From Dermatophagoides farinae (taxonomy: Eukaryota; Arthropoda; Arachnida; Sarcoptiformes; Pyroglyphidae), in contig NC_134686.1 of NCBI RefSeq assembly GCF_024713945.1, forward strand, positions 186,001 through 250,000: DNA of 64,000 bases. Reading direction: 5' to 3'. Positions 27,501-40,900 of this stretch are shown here, piece after piece. The notes under the pieces were generated by a model. That model did not search any database, was not told where the DNA came from, and worked only from the letters and a program-made list of their open reading frames with translations. Position 1 is the stretch's first letter; the number at the start of each line of letters is the position of its first letter. The translations under genes and the position numbers were made by a program.

Positions 27501-30468
27501 CCTATGGCAGTTGATGAGAGAATTTGGTTTGAAATCAAAACAAAACACTTTGTAAATCTTTTTAAAGAGCCATATTAAATTTTCTGTATTAAGTGAATCG
27601 GTTACATTCACTTGGCATCTTACGATGATGATGATCGTATCCTTTTGACCAGAAAAAAAAATAAAGATAGAGAGAGAGAGAGAGTGAGTAAGAACATGAA
27701 AAAATTTTAATCGACTTGAATTTTATGCTTAATCTGTTTTTTGGATGTTCTTTTGGAACTTTTCATTCGGAAGAAAACACATTAACAAATAAAAAGTTAA
27801 AAATGAAAATGAAAATTCAATTACATCAGTTTTAAATCAGTGAAAAAAAATGAATATAATATTTCGTCCCTTTTCATGTAAATCTGTAATCTTCGGTCAT
27901 CGAACCTTACGATACCGAGGAATTGAACCAAACAATCCATATATACAGGAAAAATAAAAAAATCCGATTACAATTAAAGAATTTTATTATCTTGTTTTTT
28001 TCTCTTTCTATCTCAATATAAAACATACACGTATCCACAGGGAAAAAAAATTTGACTAACATAAAATCAAACAGCCAAACAAACAAACAAATAACATCAA
28101 AATGTGTTGGAATGCAACATTCATTTCCGTTTTGTGTGTGTGTGTATGTGTGTGGTTGTGATTTAGCCACTAGGATTTTTTCTTTCCTTTTGAAACATCA
28201 AATACGAAAAGGAAATAGAAAAAAGATTTTGTTTGTAACGGAAGTTTTGTTAGTCGACGGTTAGAAATCTATTTAAAGCACATCTTATTATTCTGTGTCT
28301 TTTGATTATTGTGTTGCAAAGAATTCTTTTTTTATTTTTTACATTTTCTACACATTCTACAATGATGAATCAATGAATGAATTCAGAGCATTTATTTTTT
28401 CTTGGAATATTGTCATCATTATTGGCGATTTTTTTGTACCTTCTTAGTTCTTTTGGATTTTTCATACCATTTCGCGTTTTTCAGTTGGGCACATTTCATG
28501 CTATAGAGATCCAAAGACCTACACACTTATACACAAGAACACGAAATGTAAAGAAAAGTATGATCAGCAACATTGGTAGCAAAAAAAAAAACAACAACAA
28601 CAAAGGATGTGATACGATGCCACTACAATTCAAAGATTCAATTCTTTTCAAAATCAATTTTAGATATGAAACAAACAACAAAAATTCACAATATTCATAC
28701 ACACTAAAATGTCTTTTTTCTTTTTTCTATTAATGCTGTATGTTATTTTTTTCACATTTTTCATCATAAATAAAAGTAATTACCTTATAGAGTTGTATGT
28801 ATGCCATTATTTATCATCTAAAACACATGATTAGTAGTAGTATGTATTTACATAAGTAATATGATTTGGTTTTTTCTCTTTTCTGGTGGCTATATTTTTG
28901 TTTTTGTTTTTCCATTGTGGTTAGCCACTGTCCTGTGATATAATTCACATGTATAGTGTATTTAAGGTTATTTTGTGATTTAAAATTATGAAATAAATTA
29001 TGTTTATAGACTTTGTCTGATCATCATCACTATTATTATTATTATTTATACACAAACAAAACAACTATTGTGTTGCAGAATAGCTAGATGGTTTTAAAGA
29101 ATATTAAAATAAAATTTCACCAAACAAACAAACAAAAAAAATGAAATATTTCTTTCAAGATATTGTTATCATGATGATGATAGAAAAAAATGATGTTAAA
29201 TTTGTTGCATATATAAACATAATAAACAACAACAAAAAAGATTCCTGATTAGTTTGTCGGTCTGTATTATTCTGCCTGTACGCAAATACATAGACTACTA
29301 TTTGACTAAAAACGACAACAACGATGATGATGACATTGCCATCATCATCATCATCATCAATTGTTCTTATTTGTTTAGCCGTTTTTGTTGTTGTTGTTGT
29401 TGTTATATTTGCCACTGAAAAAAATAGAAAATCCATAAATCTTTTCTTAGATGTTGTTGTCGTTGTTGTTGGAAATGTGCTACTGTATATTTTAGGCCTA
29501 GGCCGTTCGAAAAGTTTTTTTTTTATTTTGAAATAAAAAAAAAAATCCGGTGGTTTAAAAACAAACATTTTGTGTATTTGAGAATATCGTCTTTTTTTTT
29601 ACTCAACGGAAGCTATATCATCACGAATGATGAACGAATTTGAGATCAGAAAAACGACAACAAAAAACATTAATTCAAATTCCAAAAAACAAAATACGTA
29701 CCATCAACCCAACAAAAACAACGATGCCGACTAGTGAAAATGAAAGTTATTTTTTATGATTAAACTTTTTTATATGAAACCTATCTTTACAATGATAAAT
29801 TCAAAACAATGGATTCATTGATTAATTTGAATTTCGAAAATTCCATTATTATCATATCCATGACAAATCGCGATTATAATAATTGATGATGGTGATTTAT
29901 TTATATATTATATTATTATATATATATATTGTTTATTTGTTTAAGCAAATATTTTAATTTCCTGTCATTTCTAATCATTGTGATTATTTTATTAACTGAT
30001 GAAATTCAATGAATGAAATTACACAAATTGCCTAAAGCACATAATAATGAAAAAAAAACTATCGAAACGAACAAAAACATTTTGAAAATGAATCAATTAT
30101 GAAACGATGGCGCCATCATTTGTGTAAAAAAATCAACAAGAGAAAAATACTGAAAGTGATCGTATCTTGAAAAAAATTATCAAACAAGATTTCTTCAAAA
30201 AACGAGTGTATTCAATTAAATGACGACAAGGACACACAAAGATGATGAATAAATACTTAATCGTATGCTTCAAGCTATTTGATATGACTTGATTTTTTTT
30301 TTGCTCACACTTTTGATCACTTGATCATGTTGTCATGAAGCTCGAATAAGAAGCATCGATGAAGATACATTCAATTGGAAATAATGCTGATACATAAGAT
30401 AATCGAAATCACTACGACCATATACATAATCGAACGATTTTTCATGTCATTTAGTTGACAATATCATA
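24538..30468. other. 5.9-kb intergenic region without recognisable genes
   Basis: After the sidestep stop codon there is an AATAAA at 24675-24680. The rest is AT-rich with CAT/GTT triplet runs (for example about 26548-26583), GT and GA blocks, and many A/T homopolymers. Open frames are short and low in complexity on both strands. No exon chain, tRNA or transposon ends were recognised. Confidence 0.6.
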
Positions 30469-31856
30469 ATGTTTCAATCGAGTTTCAAACGAATTCTAAC
30501 CAAGTCAATTCGTCGATTTCATCAACAAACAGAAAATATTGTCGATGATTTGGTCGCAAATCGTACACCAAGTATAACTTGGAATTCTGACATTTTACAT
30601 GGATTGACACCAGAACAAATGGAATTTCGTCAAATGGTTCGTGATTTCGCTCAAAAAGAATTGCCCGAAGAACTTGTGAAAAAGGTTGCAATTTGATTCT
30701 TAATTTTTTCTATCGATATTTCAATCAATTTTTTTCACAGATTGATCGCGATGGTAGCTATAATGATTTTCGTGTATTCTGGAAAAAATTAGGATCAATG
30801 GGGTTGCTTGGCATTACAGCTCCAGTGGAATATGGTGGTTTAGGCTTAGATTATTTCAATCATGTGTTATCTATGGAAGAATTGAGTAGATGTGCTGGTG
30901 GATTGGCTCTTTCTTATGGTGCACATTCAAATCTTTGTATCAATCAAATATCTTTACATGGCAATGATGAACAGAAAGCTCGATTTTTACCCCATTTAAT
31001 CGATGGATCATTCGTTGGATCATTGGCAATGTCTGAAACGACCAGCGGTTCAGATGTAACATCAATGCGAACTACAGCAAAAAAACCTAAAAAAGATTCG
31101 GATTATTATGTCTTGAATGGTCATAAATTCTGGATCACCAATGGACCAGAGGCAGATGTTGTATTTGTTTATGCCAAAACAAGTGAAAAAGGTATCACAT
31201 CATTTTTGGTCGAAAAAGGAATGGAAGGATTCTCTGTTGGACAAGTTATTGATAAACTTGGAATGAAAGGTTCACCAACCAGCGAATTATTGTTCGATAA
31301 TGTGAAAATTCCAGAAAAAAATATCGTTGGCAAAATAGATGGTGGTGTCTATATTCTAATGTCTGGATTAGATAGTGAACGATTAGTACTATCTGGTGGT
31401 CCTTTAGGTTTAATGCAAGCTGCTTGTGAATTAGCATTCACTTATGTTCATGAACGTAAACAATTCGCAAAACCAATTGGATCATTTCAAATTGTTCAAG
31501 GAAAGATAGCTGATATGTATTCCAAATTATCAATGTGTCGTGCATATCTTTATAATGTTTCACGTGCATTAGATCAATATAAAAAAAATCAACGTAAACA
31601 AAATCCCAATAATAAACGTCCTGGTCCTAGTCCTTATACTAAAGATTGTGCAGCTGTTATTTTGACACTTGCTGAAGCTTCAACTAAAATTGCATTGGAT
31701 ACAATTCAATTGCTTGGTGGCAATGGTTATACTAATGATTATCCGGCTGGCCGAATATTACGTGATGCAAAATTGTATGAAATTGGTGCTGGAACAAGCG
31801 AAATACGAAGATGGCTAATTGGAAGAGAGTTAAACAAAGAATATTTAAATAAATAA
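30469..31856 (+). CDS. IVD: Isovaleryl-CoA dehydrogenase, mitochondrial
   Basis: Exons are 30469-30684 and 30741-31856, joined in phase 0 across a 56-bp intron, giving about 443 residues (human about 426). The N-terminus is rich in Arg, Lys and Ser with no acids, as in a mitochondrial presequence. The acyl-CoA dehydrogenase fold is complete: the [11 protein letters not shown] and [10 protein letters not shown] regions, the FWITNGP strand, the FAD-binding QLLGGNGY region and the YEIGAGTSE end. The catalytic base specific to this enzyme is the Glu in [10 protein letters not shown] (about residue 285), and the usual C-terminal YEGT glutamate is absent, which separates it from medium- and short-chain relatives. 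It oxidises isovaleryl-CoA in leucine breakdown, passing electrons to ETF. A surface loop before the KDCAAVIL helix is about 15 residues longer than in the human enzyme and basic. The gene converges on CFAP36. Confidence 0.93.
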
Positions 31857-32131
31857 TGAATCAAAACTAAGCCAAATCTTTTTTGAAACTTGGATTTATT
31901 AAACAAAATTTTTATTTAAAATCACTCTCAAAGTGTTCTGTTTTATATGTTTAATAATCCCACAGTTGATTATTCAAATATGGACGGAAAGGTTCTGATA
32001 AGGATCGATTAATTTTTTGCTCAAATTTCTCTATTTGTGCATCTACAAATCTACTCTAATATTAGTGCTCGATTTATAATGGACAACATTGATCCAAGGA
32101 TGTATTGGAAATTTTCATTTTAATCAGCCAT

Positions 32132-33482
32132 TCATTTCGATTCTGGACCTGTACCCGACCCAAGAACAACTTCGGCTTTCAATCTTGCTGCCAAACTTTT
32201 ACGAAATGCCAACATATCATCAGTGGTATCATTTTGATTTGTATTCGATTCTTCCATTTCTGTTGGCGATTTTCTAGCCGTCACTGGTCTTTGTTGTTTT
32301 TCCTTGATCAAATACTTTGAAATGCGTTCAGTTCGTTCTTTTTGCCGTTGTTTCAATATTTTATCTCGTTGTGCTCTTAAATAATCCGCACGTTTATGAA
32401 TGTCTTCGGCGCTTATACTTGGTTCCCTTCGTTTGATAATTATAGAAGAATCTTTTGTTGGTTCATTTGATTCCTGCACAGTTTCCAAAGGTTGATCACG
32501 ATTATCAACCATCGATTCTTTTGTTTTATCATTCATGAAAGCTGATTGTAGTGCTTCGGTCATTTTTTGATCAAATTTCTGCTTAACTTCCACCAATCTA
32601 ACTGCATCTCTTTGCACTATTAATTATATATATAAATCAAGACAATAATTAATTTATTTATAGTTAAAGAGTCATCCTACCCGTTTCTTTATCCGTTGTT
32701 TCATCCATCACTTCATTTTCAACGTCATCATCTTCATTTTCTTCATTTTTGGCTTCTGGAGTATCATCACTAATCGATGTTTTTGTCTCAATATCTACTT
32801 CAACATTTTTCTTGATAATTTTTCCATGTGATGAAGACTTTTTGTTATCTTTGATTTCTTTATTTTCATTATCCAATGCCATATCATTTAATGATCGTAC
32901 AATAGCTTCACGGAGAACGTGATCTTCACTAAGGAAATTTTTTGGCGACGTTCCTACTGGAACAAAAACATCATAAACAAGTCCATATTTACGAACCAAA
33001 ACTTCCAAAGCTTCTAATTGTAATTCGACATTTCTTTTAGCCATTAATCGGACAAAAACTTCATAATCTTCAGCTGCCCAAAGTTCTTCGAATAAAATTC
33101 TTTTCAATTTAGTGGCTAACATTCCTTCAGCCATTTGACATGCTTTAGCAAATTGTTGTTCATTGATCCCTAATTCAAGCATATGTGAACCAATCAATTG
33201 ATCAACCAATCTACGATATTGATAGAAAATTTCCAAATATTCTGTATGATGATGAACATTTCCATCATCATTTTCTATTTCATCTGGATCAAAAACTAGG
33301 ATAAATAGGATAGAATGTAAATGATGAAAAATACATCAAACTTTGAACTCACTGATTGAATGACGATCAATAAAATCATTCAAAGACGTTGACCATAGTG
33401 GACTTTTAAGAAAGCCGACCAATGAATCCAATACCCAGGTTTGATCTTCGTTATCTTCTTGGTTTGTATTTTCTAAGCTCAT
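32132..33482 (-). CDS. CFAP36: Cilia- and flagella-associated protein 36 (BART-domain protein)
   Basis: Exons on the minus strand are 33482-33353, 33295-32681 and 32616-32132; both junctions are GT-AG and in phase, for about 409 residues. The N-terminus has the conserved WVLDSLVGFLKSP stretch. The BART fold follows with EYLEIFYQYRRLVDQLI, LGINEQQFAKAC, AAEDYEVFVRLM and NVELQLEALEVL. Residues further on are acidic and Lys-rich. The C-terminal exon has a coiled-coil-like segment with RADYLRAQRDKIL, matching the tail of animal CFAP36 (also called CCDC104). BART domains bind ARL2/ARL3-type GTPases, and CFAP36 is linked to cilia (family knowledge). The start ATG at 33482 is the first that gives the conserved N-terminus. 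The 3' end faces that of IVD, 275 bp away. Confidence 0.85.
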
Positions 33483-33925
33483 TGGGTCGCTTGGTTTGAA
33501 TAATTGACTTGTTTTTTTTTTGACAAATCGACCTTCTTTCCACTGTAGTATTGATTAAATAAAAATGAACAAACAAATTACTGCAGTAATAAAGGCATTT
33601 TTCATTCCAATAAACAAATTTTAAAGCTTACTCGATTCTGAACCAAGAGAAAAATATTTTGTTGCAGTATAATGACGAAATAAAATTGACTATTGGTGTA
33701 CCACACCATTATGTTGCCATAGGTAACCAAAGTTTCACATAGAAAACCAAAACAGAAAAATCATTACGTAATTGTTATAATGACTAGATTATTTATAATT
33801 CAAAATGTAGTGCAAGTATTTACTCAAACATTTATTAGTCAAACAACACAATAGATTATTTCAATCAATAACATGGAAAAAAAATTCAATCAAAACGAAT
33901 AACTGATTAATGGACAGGTCTAATT

Positions 33926-34510
33926 TCAAAGATTTATCTGTTCAAATGGACTAAACATTGGTTCGTAATAATAGTTGATATAATGACGTGAAAACATTAT
34001 CGAAAAACAGCCACAAAAAAAGTTGGTCATAAAATGAAAGAATTTCTTCTTTTTGAATAAACTTTTCTTCCCAAATCGATTGTTTGAGGGTGCAGAAATA
34101 TTCTTTTCAAATCGTCGAATCAGGAAAAGATTTTCACATTGACACAGAAAACGTGAACGAGCACCTGTATCGATGAATTGTAATTTTATTTCAAATCTTG
34201 ATGAAAAATTTCGTACATACAATGATCGTTTGGAATCGGGTCGAAATTCTAGTCGATAGCAATCTAATTTCCAGAGCCAGATTCTAAATGCATGCCGTGT
34301 ATCGTATGGGTTGAGCAACAATTTCATTCCCCAACGATCGGCTACAAGCCATACCGATTTGATACCATTACCAACAACGATACTTGAATCGAATATTTTT
34401 ACTTTGAATAATGAAGTTGTAAATTTTTCGGAAAATTTCATTTTCGGCAATGATGATAATGCATGTTTGGCATATGGATTCATAGATCTGATTTGATATT
34501 TGGTAGTCAT
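33926..34510 (-). CDS. Uncharacterised 194-residue protein, possibly PH-like
   Basis: A single uninterrupted frame starts at an ATG at 34510. Its composition is ordinary rather than low-complexity, which argues for a real gene. The middle alternates hydrophobic and polar residues as in a beta-rich fold (VKIFDSSIVV, SVWLVADRWGMKLLL, AFRIWLWKLDCYRLEF). It is followed by RFEIKLQFIDTGARSRFLCQC, and a basic end with KKSLFKKKKFF. The order of an aromatic/basic start, beta strands and an F-x-(I/V)-x-x-QF segment ending in a Cys-containing helix recalls the N-terminal PH-like domain of the meiotic protein REC114 from memory. This is a weak hypothesis. No membrane span or signal peptide is convincing. 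It lies between CFAP36 and alpha-spectrin on the same strand with about 440 bp on either side. Confidence 0.5.
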   Translation of the reverse strand: MTTKYQIRSMNPYAKHALSSLPKMKFSEKFTTSLFKVKIFDSSIVVGNGIKSVWLVADRWGMKLLLNPYDTRHAFRIWLWKLDCYRLEFRPDSKRSLYVRNFSSRFEIKLQFIDTGARSRFLCQCENLFLIRRFEKNISAPSNNRFGKKSLFKKKKFFHFMTNFFCGCFSIMFSRHYINYYYEPMFSPFEQINL

Positions 34511-34963
34511 TTCGTTTTGCTGAGCAGAAATGTATTTTTAAAAACACAAAATTGATCAAAATTGAAAAAATATACTTTACTTTACTTTTTCGTGTTTTTT
34601 ATGTCGAAAAATATGTTATGTATCATTTTTATTTTGATTATTAAAAAACAAAAATGACAATAAATCAGTCAGAGCAATCGTAATGATCAATGAATCATGG
34701 TTCAATCAAAACTAGTATATAGAAATGGACAAGCAGTAAACACTTGTTGCTTTTTCATTCAACGACAAATCATCTGGATAGTGGTTAAATTCATCGAATT
34801 TTATTTTAATGACACGATAAAATATAAAATATGGAATCATTATTTTTTCTGCTTGTAATGTCTAAATAAAATTTATAATCTACTATAAAGTGGAAAAAAA
34901 ATTTCACGGTGATATCTGGAATTGTATAATTTAGATCAAATGTTTTCTCTGTAAGTTATGATT
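34511..34963. other. Spacer between the unknown gene and alpha-spectrin
   Basis: This AT-rich spacer holds the presumed spectrin 3' untranslated region and the upstream region of the 194-residue gene. No exon or RNA gene is visible. Confidence 0.5.
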
Positions 34964-37900
34964 TTATTGTATCTGGAATAATGTTCGTGTGAATTCCACA
35001 TAATCGTAGCCTTCTTTTCCTGTTTTTGGATCAGTAACCTTATTCATACGGCTCATACAATAATCGGCCATTTCCTTTGAGAGATTCTGCATAGAGAATA
35101 AAATAAATGTTAACCATGACAAATATGTAAGTCAAAAGAAATCTTACCGAATAAAGATCTTCCGCTGTGACATATGGTCGACCATCGGTAGCAATAGCGC
35201 GGAATGCATTTTCAATCTCTTCACTAGTCGAAACATTTTCTGTTTCCCTGGAAATCATAAAGGCCATGTATTCTTGCAGCTGAACGTAGCCATCACGATT
35301 AGGATCAACAATGTCAAGAATTGCTTCGAATTGAGGATCAGGTTCGCCTGGTGGTATCACCTCCAAATCGTAACCCAATGCACGAAGACAACTTTTGAAT
35401 TCTGCATGTGGTAATTTTCCATTTTTCTCTCGATCGAAATGTTTGAACATCATCGAGAATTCTTTTAATGCTTCTTCCGTCACACCGGAATGATTTCGTG
35501 CCTGTATTTGTTGTTCTAGGTTATGTTGCATACGCATACACAATTGATCCAATTGGTCCCATTGTTGAGCTAAACCAACAGTAGTATGCTCGGTGTAGCG
35601 ATTGTCCAGAATCAAATGTTCCTCAAGAACAGCACCCAACTCTTCGATCTTCTTCAGGTCACCACGTTTGGAACGTACTTCCAATGCTTTGCGTTTGGTT
35701 GCCTCCAATTGGGCTTCTAATGATCCTGTTCCTTCTAACATTGATCCACCATCAAGAAGCCACATTCTAAATTTGAAATAAATAAAGCAGTTATAGCGAA
35801 ATCTGAAATACTAAAAATCAGAACATACCTAGCATCATTGATCCATTTATGGAATTCATTAGCAGCTGCAGCAAATTGACGACGAAGTTTGTCATTGTTT
35901 TCTTGTCGTTGATATTCTTTGGCCAATTCAGCATCGCGTTCAGCAATAATTTTTTGTAAATTCAACCATGTCTCTTTCAAAGCATCCATAGTGAACCAAG
36001 TATATGGATTAGGACCAACCTTGAAATTGTGAATTCTTCTATCCAACTCTGCCAAAGCTTGGAAATCGTTTTCAGCAGCTACCAATGATTGTTTGAATTG
36101 TTGATGTGAATCCAACAATGCTCGAATCTCTTCAATTGAATTACAACGTACAGGATCAGTAAGATCTTCTTCAGCATTTTCAAACCATGAATTGAATTGC
36201 GAAGCTTTCTTGGCAAAAGTCAAGAACAAATCTTCAATCTGTTTGAATTGTTCTTGAACTTTCAATAAACGAGCTTTTCGAGCTTCACTAGCTGCACGTA
36301 GATCTTGCCATCGAGCTATCAAATTATCATAACGTTTATGAATAATGTCACTTTGTGCATGATTCGAAGAAATTAATTTATCCTTTAATTCGGTAATTGT
36401 TTGAATTCCTTCTTGCTCGAATGCTTGAAGACCAGCATCAAATGTTTCATGTTTAGTCAATAATGTAGACACGGATGACAAATCTCGACCATAATCATTG
36501 TTGTTAATGTGCATTTCTTTATCAGCAATCCAGCTTTCAACAACGTCGGATTTCCACATAAATTCCAAATAGGCATGATTATCTTCAAGTTTTTGTTTAT
36601 GTCGTCTAGCAGCATCTTCCAAACGATTCAATCGATCACGCAATTGATTCTGTCGTTGCATAATCTGATCAGCATGATGATTATCTTCGTTGATCAAGAC
36701 ATCACCAGCAGCAATGATTTCCAAACATCGTTCCTTATGCAAAGCAAAATCATTTTCAAAGGCTTCATGTTTTTTACGGACACCTTGAACCGATGCCATA
36801 CTGTCGCCTAGATCATCTAAATTCAAAAGTTGTAATTTTTCTGAAATCCAAGCTTCTTCTTCTTCCATGCGAACCAAAAACTGTTGATAAGACAATGATT
36901 GTTCAATCTTATTTTCTCGAATGGCCGTCATTTCTTTTAAACGCAACCAGAATTGTTCAAGAGCATGTAAACGAGTTTCAATTTCTGGCTTGCCCAAATT
37001 AGATTCAAGCATTAAATTCTGCGCTGCTTCTTGGATAGCCTGAATATTTGGTTCATGAGCTGCCAATTCATTTTCGAAACGTTTATGTTTTTTATGCAAG
37101 TTTTTAACACCAGTCAAATCGCGGCCATAATCATCTGAAGACACAAGTAATTGTTTCTCTTTAATCCATGATTCTTCATCAGCAATATCTCGAAGAAATT
37201 GTTGCAAGGTTGTTGCTTCATTCAATCGATTACGTCGATGATTAACGAGATTCAATACACGTTGATAACGTTCATTGACTGCATTTCGTTTCTCATTAAT
37301 AACATCGCTATCAAATTGTCCTGCATCATTCAATGAATCAGCCAAAGCATTCATGTCTTTAATTCGATCTTCATGGGCTTCAATATCAGCCTGTAATAAT
37401 TGATGCTTCTTTTGTAAATTCTGCACTGAATTTAAATCTTTGCCAACATCTTCATTATTCAACAATGATTCAACTTCAGCTAACCAGAATTCTAAATCTT
37501 TGATGGCAGCATTATAGGTACGTTGTTTGTTGGCTTCTTTTAATTTAATGGTCTTTTCGGTTGTTTTTTCGGTCAAATATTTCCATTGTTCGGTGATTAA
37601 AATCAATTTGTCTCGGACAGCTTCTTCGCCATCACCACATTTACCTTTGCCAATCAGGTTGTCGCCCATGGACAAAATTTGTTGAATTCGTTCTTTGTTG
37701 GCATTCAATTCGGCTTCAAATGCCTGATGTTTTTGATGTTTTGATTGAATATTGGCTGGATCTTTATATGATTCATCAGTGGCCATTTGTAATTTTTCTG
37801 TAATCCATTTTTCCACTTCATCTGCATCTCGAGAGAATTGTTGAATTGACTGAGAATCACCAAGTTTGGAACGTTTTTCGATCAATGCATCTTTAAGCAG

Positions 37901-40900
37901 ATTCCAACGATCCAAAACTTGGTCACGTTTTGATTTAATGGAATCTTTAGCATAGTTATCTTTGTCAATCAATTTATCGGCCAATTTTTTTAAATTTTCA
38001 ATTTTTTCCTCTTGGATTCTGATAGCTTTATTTAAATCTTCATGTTTTTTGATGAGAATTTCCACATTATCATCATCATCCTGTGTTTTCAAGAATGCTT
38101 CACGGTTACCCATCCAATTTTCGGCCTGTTCACATTCTCGATTGAACAATTGTAAATCCAAACATTGTTGCAAACGATGTTGGCGACGATCCCATGAGCT
38201 ATTCAATTCTTGGAAAGCTTGATATAATTCTTCCAATTTTTTCTGAATTAAATCCGTAGCATAATGATTTTCACGAATCAAACGTTGACCAAAATCTTCA
38301 ATATTCTGGAATGTTTGTTTACGTGCATTGATTTCAGAAGACAATTCTTGATGTCTTTCCAATAAAGCTTCAGCACCGATAGTATCAGTAGCTAATTCAT
38401 CCGATGAAACCAACCCCATCATTGTATTGATCCAGACCATTAAATCGTTGTGATCGCTCAAGAATCGTTGCAATTCATACGAATTTTGTAGCTTACGTTT
38501 TCGATCATCAGCTTTGTTTTTCAAGTTAACCCACATTTCCATAATTTCAATCTGTTTGATTCGAGTTATTTCAGCTGACTCTGGATGTTTTGATTCGATT
38601 GAATTGGCTGTCTTTTCAAGTTGACGAACCTTTTCTAACAAGGCTTCCAAATCACGTTCCAGGCCTTCATGTTTTCGTTGCAACGTTTGTACTGAACGCA
38701 AATCGTGGCCACAATCATCATTTTGGAGAGCATCTTCTTTTTCACGAATCCAATCTTTAGTTTCATCAATATCACGATGAAATCGTTGAACTTCATGAGC
38801 CGATGCTAATTGTTGGCCACGTTGCTGAGTGGCTTCGGTAAGTTGGACCCATTTTCGATTCAAATCTCCAACATGTTGGTTAATTTTATTGGCCGCTTCG
38901 ACTTGACCCAACTCGGCCAATTGTGTGGCCATTTGATTCATTTCGAGTAAACGAAGTTCATTTGTTTTCATGTCGGCCATAAAATCATCAAATTTTTTCT
39001 GCAAAACTTCTACCTGTTCTAAATCTTCACCAACTTCATCATTGACAACATTGATTTGCTCTTTATCTTTCACCCATTGACTCAATTCTGCTGCTTCACG
39101 AACCAACTGAAATCCACGAAGAGCCTCTTCAAGTTTACGTTTTCGTTCACGACCCAAAGCCAATAATGATTCATATTGAGCTTCTATTTGTGCTTGACGT
39201 GCTGGCAATGAATTCTGGCCCAAATGTTGTCGACTTGATGAAAGATTGTCTTCTAATCGTCTAACGTATGCGGCAGGTACGAAACCTTGTCGATCATTGA
39301 TTTCAACTTTCCACCAATCTTTGTTGCTAGCATTCAACAATGTGAGAACATCGCCTTTTTTCATAGAAACTTCACGAGGAGATTTTTCAGCATAATCATA
39401 CAAAGCAACAACAGCTTCACGTCCAGGAACAAATTCAGCTGGTGCTTCTTGTTGCTTACAACTGCTAGCCTGTTCCCGCAATGATTTAATAGTATTGTCA
39501 AATGCTTCTAAATCGGCCATAATGGCTTCATGTTTTTTTAACAATGCCTCGGTGGAATCTTCATCTTTACCATAATCATTGCTGCCAACAATAGGTTCTT
39601 TCTCACGCATCCATGATTCTGCTTCATTAGCATCTGCTAAATATTGTTGTGCTTGCAATGAATCTTCAAGTTCTTGTTTACGACGAGCTGCTCTTTCTTT
39701 CAATGCATTCCATTGTTCTTCGAGCCAAGTCAAACGTCGTTTGATATCTTTGGATGCAAAATGCTCCTTTCGTATCATATCATTACCAGTTTTTTCTACA
39801 GCTTTAATTCGATGTTCATGATTGTTGATTTCAGAAATTAGAGCCTGATGTTTTTTCATCAGATTTTGGACGCCGATCAAATCTCGACCACGATTCGTCG
39901 AACTAGCTACCGGTTCTTTTTCACGAATCCAAGCTTCTTCATCTTCTATGTCACGGAATAATTGTTGCACTTGAAGTGCATCATTCAAACGGCGTTTACG
40001 TTTTTCCATTGGAATCTTCAATTTATTATAACGATCGACCAAAGCATTTTGTTTTTCTCGGATAGCATCTGCATCAAAATGACCACCTTCAATGAATTGA
40101 TTGGTTTGTTTGACAATATCATTTATTCGTTCTTGATGTGTAGCAATATCAGCTTCAAGCATATTATGACGTTTCAAAAGATTTTGTACCGATGTCAAAT
40201 CTTTACCCAAATCTTCTGAACCAATTTGACTTTCAATTTCTGCAAGCCACAATTCAATATCCTCGGAAATTAAATTAACTTTCTGCTGTTCGACAGCTTG
40301 TTGTAATTTGGCAGTTTTATTTTCACCAAGATCAATCAAAGTGGCCCACAATTCATTCGTTTCATCGACACGATTTTTAATATCTGGAGAGGCATAATGA
40401 TTTTGATCAATTAATTTCTGGGCATTTTTATTAAATTCATCAATGCGGCTTTGATTGGCATTCAATTCTTGGGAGAATTGTTGTTGTTTTTGTAATTTGC
40501 CGTTAATATTTGTTGGATCACGATAATTTTCATCGCTAGCAGTTTTCAATTTTTCAACAATCAAGCCTTTGATTTCATGAAAATCTCTTTCAAATTGTTG
40601 CCATTGATAGGAATCATCCAACATTTGTCGACGTTTAGCTGCTTTTTCCAACAGTTCAGAACGTCTTTTCAACAATGCTTGACGGTGTTTTTCAATATCA
40701 TCCTTGGCATAATGTTGACCATTAATTAATCGTGTGGCGAAATTGTCTAAATTTTTTACCGTTTCTGATTGTGTTGCCAATGATTTTTCATAATCTTCAT
40801 GCTTTTTAATTAATGCTTCAACAGAATCTAATGAATCACCTAAATCATCGTTAAGGAGAAAAGTTTCATGTTTAGTAAGCCATGTTTCAGCTTGTTCTGT

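Noticed and set aside
29155-29568. 137-codon minus frame
   Set aside because: Thr, Asp and Val runs from triplet repeats; no exon-like structure.
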